This document shows positions 1-11,920 of a DNA stretch of 64,000 nt, piece by piece; within the stretch, counting starts at the first letter, position 1, and each line of letters opens with the position of its first letter. The stretch comes from Triatoma infestans. Taxonomy: Eukaryota > Arthropoda > Insecta > Hemiptera > Reduviidae. The position numbers and the translations under genes were made by a program. Where the stretch lies: NCBI GenBank assembly GCA_011037195.1, contig JAAEAF010003085.1, forward strand, positions 1 to 64,000, read 5' to 3'. The notes below the pieces were generated by a model that saw only the letters and a list, made by a program, of their open reading frames with translations, made no database searches and was not told where the DNA came from.

Positions 1-194
1 AATTAGAAATAAATAGATGGCTAAAATTCCAAGTTTCAAGGAAATTAATTAACCGGAAGTGCGCTTTTACTGAACAGTTTTTTTTCAGTTTTCCGACGAA
101 TTTCATTAATTTGGTACAAAACTATAAAATTTGTCAATTATAATTTTGAGAACTGAAGTAAGAGAAAGTTGTGTGAGTGTTACACACGATTTTT
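1..194 (-). repeat. Family A repeat, 5'-part, minus copy
   Basis: This is the reverse complement of the first ~190 bases of the long repeats at 10907, 31925 and 55334. Read on the minus strand it has the shared opening (GTGTGAAACACTCACACAAC type), then CTTTCTCTTAC, then a module ending at CACTTCCGGTTT. The window edge cuts it. No coding capacity is visible. Identity to the other copies is clear by eye over the whole stretch. Confidence 0.8.
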
Positions 195-254
195 TTTCTT
201 TTACCACAATCAACTAATGTTTTGCTTGTTTGATTAACAACGGCCAAACATAAC

Positions 255-450
255 TACTGTTCGTGTCAAAATGCTTTGGTAGATCTAAACGGAATACCTA
301 CATTTAACTTCCTGACGATTTTTCTTTTTTTTTAAGAAATTCTGTTAAAACATACACACGCACACCAAGTATTTCCAGTGTGTATTTTTGAAAATTTGAC
401 ACGGATCGATATACTTCCTCTTGAGCAGGCCCAGGAGTAAGTGAAAGTAA
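255..450 (+). repeat. Family A repeat, 3'-part
   Basis: This carries the end signature of family A in order: 'ctaaacggaat', an A/C-rich stretch, a decayed 'tttccggtgaaaa' block (here tttccagtgtgta), 'gaaaatttgacac', 'atacttcctctt' and 'agtaagtgaaagta'. It follows an opposite-orientation 5' fragment, so the two are separate insertions or one rearranged copy. Confidence 0.65.
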
Positions 451-2379
451 TACAATAAGAATCAAAATAAAAAAGAATCAGAAATTAGGTAGTATTGATT
501 TTATGATACTAAATTTCCCCGTTACCCTTTTCTTCGAAGAAAAACAAAATAAAAAAGAAAATAAGAAAATCATGAAGGCGTTGTCGTCCACCAAAGAAGT
601 TAAATAAAAAATATATATATCTTATCGAAAAAGTTTTCTTTTCCTAATTTTCACTTTCACCACAAGAAAAAACTTAATCTTTCTTTCCTAATTACGTTTC
701 GTTTTTCCATGAATAATTATTAACGTCAATAGTAATTTAGTAAAAAAGAAAAACAGGTAGGTACGAAGGAGAGGGACAATTAGGCTATAAAAGTTTTCGC
801 TTTTCTTTATGTTTTATTTTTTTAAATTCTCTCTCTGTGACAAATTTTCCTTATATTTAAACTTTTCCTTTAACTTTTCTTTACGATATCTTTTATTTTT
901 ATGTTTGCCATTGTTTTATTTACTACTTTCTTTTTTTCCCCATTTCCTCGTTAATGATAAAACGAAACAAGGAAAATTGCTCGTTTCTTATTAAAAAAAA
1001 GTCTTCTTACTGGAATAGGAATAATAAATAGTTTCAAACTACCGTATGACATATTATTATTATTATTATTATGGAAATTTCTAAGATATTTGAGAATTAT
1101 TTCTATTAGTCTACATATAAACAAATAATTTAGTATGGAACACTCATATGACTTTCTCAGCATTATATATAAATAAAGATAGTGTATTATATTTGACCCG
1201 GTTTACCTGATTGCTGTATTGTATGGCTTCGCCCCCCGCCCCCTCAAACTTAAACTTTAAGAAAACTTGTAATGCCAGCTTACAATGTAAATTTTGAGCA
1301 CATAGATTGGCCCCCAGATACCACAAAATAAAAACCTATTCTGTAAACCTGCTGCACTTTCGGTTAACCGATTTTCTTTAACTTTGATATTTTAGTAAAT
1401 GCATTTATTGAATTTAACATTTATGTAGGTGGTAGAACCATGCATCGTACTGAAGTGGCACATTACAGGAAAGCTAATGTTGCTACTTCCCCAAACTTTT
1501 AATACTACTTTAATTTTTGACCTTTTAATTATTCATTCATCAATATGTGTTATCATTTACTATGATAACGTCTTGAAGTAGAAATGAAACTGTCACCATC
1601 AAAACAGTGAAAAATAATTAGTATAAAATTATAACTATAAAATCCATTACAATTTATTATACTTAATTGTCTGGCAAATTTTTCAGTTTTTACAGCTTAT
1701 AATTTATAATTAATTTGTGCCAATAATAATAATAATAATTCAAAATAAACTTACCCTAAGAAGTTAATAAGTTTAAAAATTTTTTTTATCCAAAATCTTA
1801 CCTGCAAAAGAGAAAAACAGATTTAGTAATAATATTTAATTAAAAAACAAAAAAATTAATCTAAAAATAAATGCCTACTGAGTATTTACAAATATCTTTG
1901 CAAAAACACTACAAACTTTGTCACAAACTGTAAAAGAAACGAGAACCAAGAAATTGGTGTACAGAGAATGCAGGGACCCGAGAGACCTTAGGCAGAGATC
2001 TCAGAGAACTCTGTCGGTCAAAAAAAAGTGTTATTCCCCTTACAGCCAGAATGTGTTGTAAGATTATCCATGGATCTTGTTTCGTTTTTATACGGAAAGC
2101 AAGGGAAATGAAATTATTTTTGTGGCAAGAAAAGATGGGGAAAAGTCAAATTAATTTTCCCAAGGAAAAAGGCAAGTTCCATCTGCTTTTCCTCGAGAAA
2201 TATAGATGTCGAGGAATATAGACGATATTGATAGGAAATATACTATATGATGGAGGGACAAATACTAATCTACCAATAGAGGCAGACAGAGTGAAAGATA
2301 TTGTAAAGCGAATAATGAATAAACACATTTGAATTTTAAAGTCTAAGATTCCTCAGAACCACTTCACAACAATTTCTTT
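451..2379. other. AT-rich DNA without a recognisable gene
   Basis: The stretch is AT-rich with A/T homopolymers and short (TTA)n and (AAT)n tracts near 1050 and 1725. Family-A-like phrases occur around 1350-1500 ('gcactttcggttaaccgatttt'-type). Short frames are open by chance only. I see no splice-supported gene, tRNA or other RNA gene. Confidence 0.5.
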
Positions 2380-2770
2380 TTTTTCAGAAAAATGTTTCAA
2401 ATAAACTTGATACGTTTCTGGCACTTCAGCAAGCTTTCCAAGTGTAGAGAAAATTGTAGTAACCGTTTACGAGAAAAATCACGAAAAAAATGAATTAAAA
2501 AAAAAACCATTCAATAAAGCCGCACTTCCGGTTGATGAATTTTGCCAGAAATCTTCTTGTCTGATGAGCTGATAGTACCTAAACGGAAGACTAAGTTTGA
2601 ACATCCTGCGACCTTTAGTTTTTATGATATTCTGTTAACAAAAAAAAAACACACACATATACAACACACAGACTATTCGCTAAAAACATTTTTTTCGTAT
2701 TCAGGGGACCCCAAAATATATATTTTTCCGGTGAAAACTCAATTTAGAAAATCTGAAAAGATTTAGTAAA
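2380..2770 (+). repeat. Family A repeat, 3'-module
   Basis: The module runs from 'gcacttccggttgatgaattt' (near 2523) through 'ctaaacggaa', an A/C-rich tract and 'tttccggtgaaaactcaattt' to 'agaaaatctgaaaag'. This is the same order as the ends of the copies at 10.9, 31.9 and 55.3 kb. A chance open frame crosses it and is not a gene. Confidence 0.7.
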
Positions 2771-4016
2771 AATAATAACCGAAAAAATAAAAATAATAAC
2801 CGAAAAAATCTCCGATAATTCAAATTTGATATTATATTTGGCTACGAACAGGGGATTTCGTCGTCAAAATCATTTAAGTGGGAATACCACATTTGTGGAG
2901 GGGGAGAAGGGGCCGGTTGCACTGCGACCCACACTATACCAGCAGACTTCTAGTTTCTTTTCTTTCTTTTTTTAGGTTGTATGAGATTATTCTAGAAAAT
3001 GGTTACGTAGATTTTCATTAAATGTTATATAGTTACTATATGTGAATGTAGGTCTTTAACCTTTTATCTGAAATCATTATTACACGGAAATTGATTATAT
3101 GGGAGTTTCAGAAACTGTGACTTCAAGCTTTCATCTAAAGTACCAACGCGATTACAATATATTATTATATCTATATAATACTAAACACAACCTACTAGTA
3201 CAACTGCCTTTATTATACGAGTACTTGTAATATTGAACGCAACTAAATGATTATAATAACTTACAGTTTAAAGAAACTCTACCAATTACAATTATTAAAA
3301 TTGCAGTAGGAGAAATTATTGCGATTGTGTCAACATTTCGAGACTACATTTCCATCGGAAATCCTTGTCTTGAGGTCTACGGAATAATGTGGAAAATCGC
3401 AGGAAGTTTAAACTTATAATTACATTTAGGTATCATTAAAGGAGCCGAAGTATTCCGTTCTTTTGTTTTGTTTTCTTTTTTAAACTAAGAGCAGTTCCCA
3501 AGCCCACAAAAGATAGCGCTACAATTAATAAAGAAAAACCCGAAACGAATTAATCAAGCAAGGCCAGACACATAAAATCATAAAGATTTTCAAGCATCTC
3601 TGTACGTATATACTTTATATTTTCCCATTTTATATTTTGGAGAGAACTGGTCTAACATATGCTATAAACGTCTATTCCTTTACTTATCTAATGACACTAA
3701 ACTAACCTCCACCCTGGGAGGAGCCACTTTACTAAACGTAAGCTTAAACCTACGAAACATAGTTGAATCTCATATAGATGTCGAGGATGTCACATATTGT
3801 GTGGCATTCTAGGAGAGCGATGAATTCAGGCTTCTATATCTAATGTGTCATTTCGACATGCCATACATCTATTAACTATAAAAAAACAGGAAGCAATTAC
3901 GTCTATTTAAATATAATACAAAGTTTGATAGAAATCGGTAAAACGGAAATGCTGTTTTTTTTCTTTTCTATTTTTCACGTTTTTAAATACTTCCAAAGAT
4001 TTCACTTAGCCTTCTA
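2771..4016. other. AT-rich DNA, nothing recognised
   Basis: No open frame, RNA gene or terminal repeat stands out. There is a small GC-richer patch near 2900 and short AT microsatellites near 3160. It is probably decayed repeats and spacer. Confidence 0.4.
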
Positions 4017-5152
4017 TACATGGTCCATCACCCTCTTTCATTGAATGTACGCCAGATAAGAAAAAATTTCAAGTATTCTGATTTTGTAACCAATTTTCTT
4101 ATTTCAAATTAGAGCTCATATATATTTTTCTTTAATGAATTCTTAAAATAAGCTTCTTTTTTTCATGATACATGGTTGCTGACGAGAAAAATCCGTTGAA
4201 TATTCGCGGAGACATTTAATTTTGAATATAGAGAAATTCTCTGCCTACAGGATTGCAACTATCGTACACATTCCACACTGTCTTTTGAATTTATAGTCAA
4301 ATAAGGCAAAAATATTTTCACACTAACTGTCCAAAATGGGCGCCATCAAGTGGTAACAAGGTTTTATGTTGCCCATTAACTTTATTTTTTAGGTATCCTC
4401 AAGAGAAAGTAATCCAAAGGCGTCAAATCTGGAGCCATTGAATAGGACAGTGCGGTGCCAATTTATCCCGGTGCAACCTAGATAACACCTTAAAATGCTC
4501 GCATTATGAGCTGAATGTACATAAATTGCCGGCATACTAGAGGGACATTTTCAAGCAGATTTGCGAGAACTTCATTTAAGAAATGAAGATAAATGTCTGC
4601 GTTGAATATTTCAGCGTAAAAATACAGACCTACAAGTTGATACCCTATTAGGCCGCAACACAAGTTTATCGAAATTATTGTCTGAGTCCTTGTCCGATAT
4701 ATAATATTTGGAATTTTATCTGCCCATATTCGGAAATTCCAATCTAATAATCATTATTCGTAAAGTTTACATTCATTACTACATAAAATACGTTTTTGCC
4801 TTATTTGACTATAAGCTTAAAAACAATATGGAATAATAGCAACCAGAAGGCAGAGAAGTTCTCTACATGTAAAACTGAATATCTCAACGAACGTTCAACG
4901 GATTTTTTCTCGTTCAATAACCATTTTTCATGAATATATATGTACTTTAAGAAATCGTTAAAAAAGTAATTATAGTCCAATTTGAAATAAGAAAATTAGT
5001 TTTAAGATCCCTTATTTCTGCCGCTTAAAAAAAGTAACTGATCACATATTTGGAGTACTTAAAAAATTAAGGTAACTTTTGGAATTATTTTCCTATCTGG
5101 CGTACTTTCCAAGACAAGTGTGTGAGGGCATGTTAAAATGGTCCACCATGTA
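4017..5152 (-). mobile_element. Mariner-like DNA transposon relic with long terminal inverted repeats
   Basis: The ends TACATGGT and ACCATGTA are inverted and flanked by TA (4015-4016 and 5153-5154), the target duplication of the Tc1/mariner superfamily. The inverted repeats run on for about 300 bases: both arms hold 'acgccagata' and, deeper, 'atagtcaaataaggcaaaaa'. The middle, read on the minus strand, holds decayed transposase. One frame gives NADIYLHFLNEVLANLLENV around 4555-4615, and another gives APDLTPLDYFL around 4400-4440. The latter is the conserved SPDLTPLDFFLWG-type block before the last catalytic Asp. Frameshifts and stops show it is dead. Superfamily assignment is strong and the exact family is not determined. 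Confidence 0.8.
4400..4680 (-). pseudogene. Mariner-type transposase remnant
   Basis: Pieces of the C-terminal half of a DDE/D transposase survive in two frames, separated by at least one frameshift. The recognisable blocks are FLNEVLANLLENVP, then a region where the family has its DGAPAH motif (here AHNA), then APDLTPLDYFL. The upstream DNA-binding half is missing. The long inverted repeats around it also occupy much of the space a full ~350-codon gene would need. No product is expected. Confidence 0.7.
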
Positions 5153-5154
5153 TA

Positions 5155-6920
5155 ATGTCATAAATAAACCAATTAGAAGTAAGGTTTCACCACCTGTGTG
5201 GCATGGTTTAGGGAACTTAATAATTAATAAAATGTTTATTAAGACTTTTACGAATATTTGTCAAACAAAGTTGACAGGATTGCACGAATAAAGTCTGTGT
5301 TCTCCAAATTTTGTTTCTTTTTTAACAAAATAATCTCATTTCTTGTCACATTTATTATTTAAAGCAAAGAAATAATTGGAAAAATGCGAATTAGTTGCTA
5401 GAAAAAAAGTCATAAAGAATAATAATAATACGAAGATTTTGTGATTAAAATCAACTGAAGACTCTGTTTAATGAACTAGTTTTTTTTTCAGTTTTCCAGT
5501 TTTCATGATATTTTTCCAAAAAGAAAAAGTTTTTAAAATATGGTGTTCTATTTTGTACAAAAATATTTCAGCCTAATAATAATTTTATATAGTAAATTAT
5601 AAAAATAAATAATTACTTAATTAATATGAGAACAGGTAAGCTTTTTGTTTTTAATTTAAAGGTAAGGATCTAGGAGTTAAATGTATGAAATCATAGGAGA
5701 ATAGATAAACAACTCGTCTAGACGTTGAAGGGATGTTTGGCTATTTTTAACCCGACCAGGAGTGGAGACTGGAAACAAGCTCTATACGAGAGTGAGGATG
5801 TAATTTAAGTGTGGAGAGATAGTTATAGTTCCGGGATAGTAATAGAGCCCCGGCCTACTAAGGAAACTAGCGTACCTAATGCAATTCTAAAAAGCTTTAG
5901 GTGTATATGTATATATATAATTCATCATCAAGTGGCTATGGCGACGTAATCGCAAACACACAATTTAGATAAAAATCATCTGAAGAAAAAAAAAAAACCA
6001 CAAGTGGAACAACCTAGGTGTACCACTATGTTCCACTTTTTGGTACGCCTACACGTGTAAACGATACACTCAGCTGACTTGGAAACTAACTTGAAAAAAA
6101 ACAACAAATTGTCTAGTTCCATTAACTCCCACCAGTTGGTTGAACTCGTACGTTCTAATATTGAAGGCAATGGTGAGGGAAAGAGTGAGGGAGAGAGAGA
6201 GAGACAGTAAAGGCGCCAAAAGTCTTGGCTATCCAACGGAAACCACATTAGAAACAATTTTTAAATCTTTTATTGAAGAGATTTTGGAATAGTTTTCGAG
6301 TAAAGTCCGAAAAAAACTTAGAAATCCACTCAGTAAATTCGCACTTTCGGTTAAAATGATTTTTCATTTCGCTGTATCGGGGATTTGTTTTGTTCTTGTT
6401 TTCGCGTATTGCCGCTAGATGTCTGGTTAATTAGAATTGAATAATGTTACTTTCACACACTAGTGAAAGAAAGTAGTGTGTAACTCACTTGTGTGTGAAA
6501 ATTGAACTTAAATCACTAAATTTTGTGTAATAATCGTCACATGTATAGCTCGTCACGCGAAAGCAAAAAAAAAATTATTTTTTTTTTAACCCAGCAGTAC
6601 TAAAGATATATATTTCCAGGAAGTGAGGATTGGATAATCTATAGTCTATATAATCGATATTTTCTTTTTGCAATAACAGTAAAAAAATATAAAAAAGTTG
6701 CAAAAAAAAAAGAGTCATTTCTTTCTTTAGCTACAGGGAAACTGTCACTTGTCTGGACCATAAAATGTAAGTGGGGGAACCACCTGGCAACAACTAATCC
6801 TTAATAATATCATAATATTACAGACATGGAATAAAGAGACATTGTTGAATGTAATAACAACAAAGAGAGGGGGGAGACTAGATGTTTCTTGTCTCTTCTT
6901 CTTAAAGTAGATTTTTTTTT
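5155..6920. other. AT-rich spacer with a few repeat fragments
   Basis: No supported gene. A family-A-like phrase lies near 6340 ('cgcactttcggttaaaatgattttt'). A purine-rich (GA)n tract lies near 6185-6205. A 120-base GC-richer stretch near 5740-5880 is not recognised. Confidence 0.4.
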
Positions 6921-6929
6921 TAGCCATAC

Positions 6930-7110
6930 ATGGGCAAGATGGCGGCTGTATACTGGAGGAAATTGATTGGATTGTAGGAGAGACGAAGTGTAGGCCTATC
7001 TCGCAGTCATTTAAGGCGGGGGCGGCAAGATATATATATATATATATATATATATATCCTATATGGCGGGAAACTAAGCGAGACAGAGTGGAAGGCGGGA
7101 CACTTTGTTG
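6930..7110. promoter_or_regulatory. GC-rich promoter-like island (YY1-, GC-box- and E2F-like motifs)
   Basis: This ~180-base patch is GC- and CpG-richer than its surroundings. It holds a perfect YY1-type site AAGATGGCGGC at 6936, a GGCGGGGGCGG GC box at 7015, GGCGGGAAA (E2F-like) at 7065 and another GGCGGGA at 7094. A (TA)n run (about 7030-7057) splits it. No open reading frame of note starts on either side. It could be the promoter of a host gene whose exons lie outside or are too short to see, or the internal promoter of an old retrotransposon. Confidence 0.35.
7030..7057. repeat. (TA)n microsatellite
   Basis: About 14 uninterrupted TA dinucleotides inside the GC-rich island. Confidence 0.95.
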
Positions 7111-8690
7111 ACCTGCTCAACTTGCCCTTTACAGTGTACGCTTTTAGACGTCACTGTTACCAACTATCTATATAAATAAAAAAAGAGATTTTTTATTTAT
7201 TTCTGACTGACAGTTGGTATTCCTGTTTAATGGATGTTTTTAAACTATTTTTTTTTAAATAGGCTGTGGATTTTAAAAATTTAATATAATAAAATAATCC
7301 ATTTTATTCCTTGAGTAATTTTGACTTTCTGTGTTACAAGAATAGATATTGGAAGATGTTGGAGGTCAGCATAGAGAATGGCTAGACTTGCTAACACATT
7401 ACGACCTGAAGGAAATCTATTGTGGGTGGCTCTCTTAGGAACTGTAATTATGAGTGTGTGTGTATAAGTTTGAGATAAAATGTGCCGTTGTTGGTTCGCT
7501 AAACCCATGTAATTGTATGCATTTACTACCTATGCTGTCTGACTAGGAATTTTATATGAATATTGGACTTTATAAAAGTTGTTGATCCACCCTGTCGGCG
7601 TGACATTCCTTCCCACGCTATGGGAAGAGAAAGTACTATTTTTCTCATACAATGTTGTCTATGTATGTAATGTTATCAAAAAGAGGGGGGAAAAAATCAC
7701 AGAAAGTTCAGACTTGATATTCTATAACAGCTGGGACTGCCTAATCTTTTTTTTATCACTTAAATAACTGAAGATTAATTTATGTTTTCGACGATTTTAT
7801 TGGGCATTAAATATTTCTATAAACCGTTGATACCGATGAAGTATTTCTTTTCATTTTTTGTTTTTGTTTTTACTTTCTCTTACTCCTCTAGTAAGATGAA
7901 ATATTGGGGTCGTGTCAAATTTTCGGAAATTGAGTTTTTACCGGAAATATATGTATTGAGGTCCCATAAGGTCGAAAAAATGGTAAAATTAAAATTTCTA
8001 ATAATCCTAAAAGTGAAATAATTTTTTTTTTGGAAGTGAGCTAGTAATTTTTAAGCCGATCTAATAAATGAAAAAAAAGAAGATAAAAATGTTACAGTTC
8101 CCAAAGTATTTTTACGAATTCAACTGTTGAAATACACATTAATATGAATAAAATTTTTTTTAAAGAAAAAAAAGCTAAAAAACAAAAGAGAATTTTTTAA
8201 GAAATAAAAAACTAAAAAAAAAAATTATAAGAGGGGATAAATATATCTAAAAATAGCCAATGGGGGGGCACTGAATATGGAAAAGAGGGCAATGAATATA
8301 AAGAGCGACAAAAAAAAAATACATTGAAGGACATTTACAGTCTTTATGTATTTTATTTTTTGTTTGATTATTTACTTCTCACTTTTTTTTAATCTATCCT
8401 GGAAATGTCACAAATATAAAATCGAGCACTCATACTGATAAACAATTAAAACCTGTCAACTTTAGTTAGGCAGGCTTTAGTTTTTTTTTTTTTTGTTTAA
8501 GAAGTTATATATTTGTCAAGGGTCTCTCAGAGAGCATTTTTACGAGCGGTTTAATGTCAGGATGGGTTTCTTCATTATGATATTTTAGTGAATTCAAAAA
8601 GCTGACAAGAGCTTGTCTCCACTGAGCTTCACTATGGCCGTTTACTATATAGTGTTTTATTTTGAAAATAGTAAAGTAAAGCATATTACT
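7111..8690. other. AT-rich spacer with family A fragments
   Basis: A minus-strand family A end lies at about 7895-7985: read in reverse it contains 'ggaccc(t)caata', 'ccggtaaaaactcaatttccg' and 'tttgacacga'. The rest is AT-rich with A-runs and shows no recognised gene. Confidence 0.5.
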
Positions 8691-8699
8691 TTCTCATAT

Positions 8700-9110
8700 T
8701 GTTGGTAAGAAAAAGGGAAATACTACGATCGTGTCCAATTTTCGATATAGTGCTTTCACCGGAAATACATGTTTTGAGGTCTCCTGATGTCTCTCTCTCT
8801 CTTTCACTCTCTCACTCAGTCTCTCTCCCTTTTTCACTCTCTTGCTCAGTCTCTCTCTCTCTCTCTCTATATATATATACACATATGAGTGTGTGAACAA
8901 AATGTCTTAAAAACAAAAAATTAGCCGGAAGCTGAAACTTGATATTCTGTTTAGGGAACTGCCACCGTATCTGATACGAAGGTTTCGGGCAAAATCCATC
9001 AACCGGAAATGCAATTTACAGAATCTTTGTTTCTTTTTTGTCAGTTTTTTTTGCAATTTTCTCGCAAACGACTCCAATTTCTTTCCAGTCGTAAACACAC
9101 ACATAAACAT
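8700..9110 (-). repeat. Family A repeat, 3'-half, minus copy, with expanded (CT)n
   Basis: Reverse order of the family A end: 'gggaaatactacgatcgtgtcc', then 'caccggaaatacatg', then the variable low-complexity tract (here an 85-base CT/AT expansion, 8790-8882), then 'ttagggaactgcc', then 'catcaaccggaaatgc'. Other copies carry an A/C or T/G microsatellite at the same internal place, so the tract is a hotspot within the family. The open frames crossing it on both strands are low-complexity artefacts. Confidence 0.75.
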
Positions 9111-9309
9111 GATGTATTATATTTATTTGAAACATTTGTTTGGGGGAAAGTTTATTTTATTGAAGTTTACTGGGAGAGGGGGGTAACCGCAACATTGAAC
9201 TTTCCTTTTCTTTGTGTAGAGTTTTCCTTTAGTGGAGACTGAAGGAAATAATTGAAGCTACAATAAAAAAAAAAACTAAAAAAAAACGAGAAAAACAAAA
9301 CAAAAAAGA

Positions 9310-9430
9310 AAGTAAATTCGCACTCCCGGTTAACAGATTTTGATGGAACCTTTGGGACGTATCCCTCAAATGGAACATCAAGTTCGAGTTTCTGGCGATT
9401 TTTTTTGGTGTTTGTGATATTTTGCTTTGT
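9310..9430 (+). repeat. Family A repeat fragment
   Basis: The block 'cgcactcccggttaacagattttga' followed by 'aaatggaacatcaagttcgag' matches the last module of the longer copies. Confidence 0.6.
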
Positions 9431-9459
9431 ATGTACATACATACATTACGGTAGATTGT

Positions 9460-9722
9460 AGATTGTGTAGGAGATTATTGCACTGCGACACGAAAGATCT
9501 AATGTGCCCCCCGGAGCCTTCACCAATGCACAGCCGGTCTCCAAGCAGTGTTCTCTAGCTACAGATAACACTGCCCGGACAGTGAGTTGTAGAGGCTCCT
9601 AGGAAAAGAAAATCTAAGGCCAGCATGCTGGATTCAAACCCGAGACCTCCGCGTTGCTAGACCAGCTCGCTACCACTGAGCTAATCCCTTCCTTCTCTCT
9701 TGGCTTTCGCCAATTAACTAGG
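9460..9722 (-). mobile_element. tRNA-derived SINE (copy S1)
   Basis: On the minus strand the element opens near 9722 and has a pol III box A (TAGCTCAGTGGTAG, 9670-9684) and a box B (GGTTTGAATCC, 9630-9640) at tRNA spacing. After the tRNA-like head come a central body containing CCTAGGAGCCTCTACAACTC (9580s-9600s) and a tail 'ttcgtgtcgcagtgcaataatc'. The head resembles an alanine-type tRNA (GGGATTAGCTCAGTGG), though the source tRNA is uncertain. It is non-autonomous and the sequence alone does not show whether it is transcribed. Confidence 0.85.
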
Positions 9723-10377
9723 GACGGAAACCCTAGTTTGTGTACTATGTTTGTCCTTGTCTGTAAAGTGTAGAGTGTATGTAGTTTAAGTGTATTATGT
9801 ACAGTTGTGACGAAGTGCATGGAATACTGAGCTGTGGTAACCCTTGGAGTCGCTACTCCTCAAGTAACTGCATGTGACAAATACCCCTTGCGGTAAGTAA
9901 GCTGGATGATAGATCAAGAAAATTTTGGCTTGGTATATGTCGCATGAAATTAAAGAAAACGAGGTAGACCGGAAATAAAATGCGAAAAAAGTAATGCTGA
10001 GGTGCGCTGGAGATGGTTCATGGAAATGTGTTGCAGAAAGAATGAGTATGGCGTATATGGGAAGTCTGGCTGAAAGAAAAACAAAAAAGAAGAGTTTATT
10101 AGTGATACGGTGATAATAAAAGAAATTTGGCGATTATAAATAATGTATGAGTCATGTGTATCATATAAAAAGCTGCTACTAAATACCTAATTGTTCAATA
10201 AATTTTTCATTGAAACAATAAGACAATCGTAATAAAATTTCAGATAAAAAAATTATTATTTGTTAGAACTTTAAAGAGGATTTCTGTATTATATGTTCAT
10301 ATTTTTTTGGTATTACTGAATTTTATAAATTTCTATAAATAAAAAAAATGTATAGTCTAACAAATTTATTTATAAAC

Positions 10378-10906
10378 AAACTTTATTTAAAAGTAAATAA
10401 CTGTATTTAATTGTTTTTATAAAAAAAAAAGAAGAAAGAAGTAAAACATAAAATAAAACAAAATAAAACTTAAAAACAACTCATTCTTATACTCCAATTC
10501 AACTCTAATTTTAATTCTTCTAACTTTAATTCTTTCCAATGATCCATTGGCTGCGGCCAAAGCTTTGGTTAATTGGAACATTATTTTTGTTTATAATTTG
10601 TTATATGTTTACAATATTTGAAAAATGATACTCTATTCTATATACACATGTATATATATATATATGTACTACACTATACTTTGAAATAGCTTTTTTTTTC
10701 AGCATATTAGGCCTTAAAATATGTATTTTCAATGTAAAAGTCAATTTAGAAAATTTCGAAAACACGAACGCAATAATTCATCCAATTAGGGGAAAGGAAA
10801 ATTCGAAAGTGAAATCATTAAATTGATGACATTTTCGTGTTGATAAAATACCCTCCATCCTAAAATAAACTGAATATATAAACAATGTAATAATTAAAAA
10901 AAAAAA
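10378..10906. repeat. 0.53-kb direct repeat, copy 1
   Basis: The segment recurs at 11921-12441 with roughly 90% identity by eye. Shared landmarks are 'aaactttatt' at the start, 'ccaatgatccattggctgcgg' and 'ccaaagctttggttaatt' in the middle, 'attaaattgatgacattttc' and the closing A-run. The core contains two small perfect palindromes (CCAATGATCCATTGG and CCAAAGCTTTGG). It has no coding potential. Confidence 0.85.
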
Positions 10907-11905
10907 TCTGTTGTGAAACACTCACATATTTCTCTTACTCCAGTTCGCAAAATTATAATTGACAAATTTTATAGATAGTGTTCCAAATTTAATGAAATTC
11001 GTCGAAAACTAAAAAGACTGTTCAGCAAAAGCCCACTTCCGGTTTACTAATTTTCTTGTAACTCAGATTTTTAGCCTTCTATATTTATTACTAATTAATT
11101 TTGTTTGGATGATAGAATTGTATAATCAACTATGATAACACTTTAGAGAAAAACATAACCCCACACACCTCTCCTAAAAGTGCCCTAAAATGAATTTTCC
11201 CAGAGAAAAGTTTTAAAAAAATGTTATAGATCTTTGTATGTGTAGTTTAAATACGATGTTTCAAAAACATGATCGGAGCCATTTTTGAGAAAATCGCGAA
11301 AAAGTGAAAAAATTATTTAGTAATGTAGTTAGAGTAAACGCACTTCCGGTCAACCGACTTTTTTCAAATTCGGAATTTCAACAACATATCTAATTCTAAT
11401 TAACATTATTTAGATGATTGAATTGTCTAATAAACTGAAATAACACTTTAGAGGAAGCCGTAACATCACCCTTTCCCCAAAATTACCCTTAAATGAATTT
11501 TTCCGGAGAAATGTTTCAAATAAAAGTTGTAGCTCTTTCTATGTATAGTTGATATAGTAACATGTCAAAAAAAATCGTCGGAGCCACTTTTGAGGAAATC
11601 GCAAGAAAGTAAAAAAAACGAAACGAGTAAAGTGGTACTTCCGGTTGAGGATTTTGACAGATAACGTACTGTCAGATCCGATGGGGATATCTAAACGGAA
11701 TATCAAGTTTCAACTTTCTACAGTTTTTCGTTTTTGAGCTATGCTGTTCACATACATACATACACACACACGCACACACACACCATTTTCTAAGAACCAC
11801 TTTTTGGGACTCAGGGAACCTCAAAACGGATATTTCCGGTGAAAACTCGATATCAAATATTGACCGATTACAATACTTCCTCTTACTAAGAGTAAGAGAA
11901 AGTAA
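10907..11905 (+). repeat. Family A interspersed repeat, near full length (copy A1)
   Basis: It starts TCTGTTGTGAAACACTCAC and ends CTTCCTCTTACTAAGAGTAAGAGAAAGTA, where the last part forms a short hairpin. The same CTTTCTCTTACTCC string appears inverted near the start. It contains three module starts marked (C/G/T)ACTTCCGGT near 11034, 11340 and 11637, about 300 bases apart, and a (CA)n tract near 11760. Collinear copies lie at 31925-32897 and 55334-56349. I see no protein domain. Its class (a non-autonomous transposon of unknown type) is open. Confidence 0.85.
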
Positions 11906-11920
11906 AAAATTAATTAAATC

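Noticed and set aside
8694..8900. Overlapping open frames on both strands rich in Ser/Leu or Arg/Glu
   Set aside because: They are translations of a (CT)n microsatellite inside a family A copy.
8960..9005. GGTTTCGGGC near 8980 (and a similar GTTTCGGGG near 53440) as a hammerhead on the minus strand
   Set aside because: These belong to family A; no CTGANGA lies at the required distance.
10907..11905. Family A as a Helitron
   Set aside because: The terminal hairpin and a start with TC are suggestive. The CTRR end and insertion between A and T are not consistent among the copies seen here.
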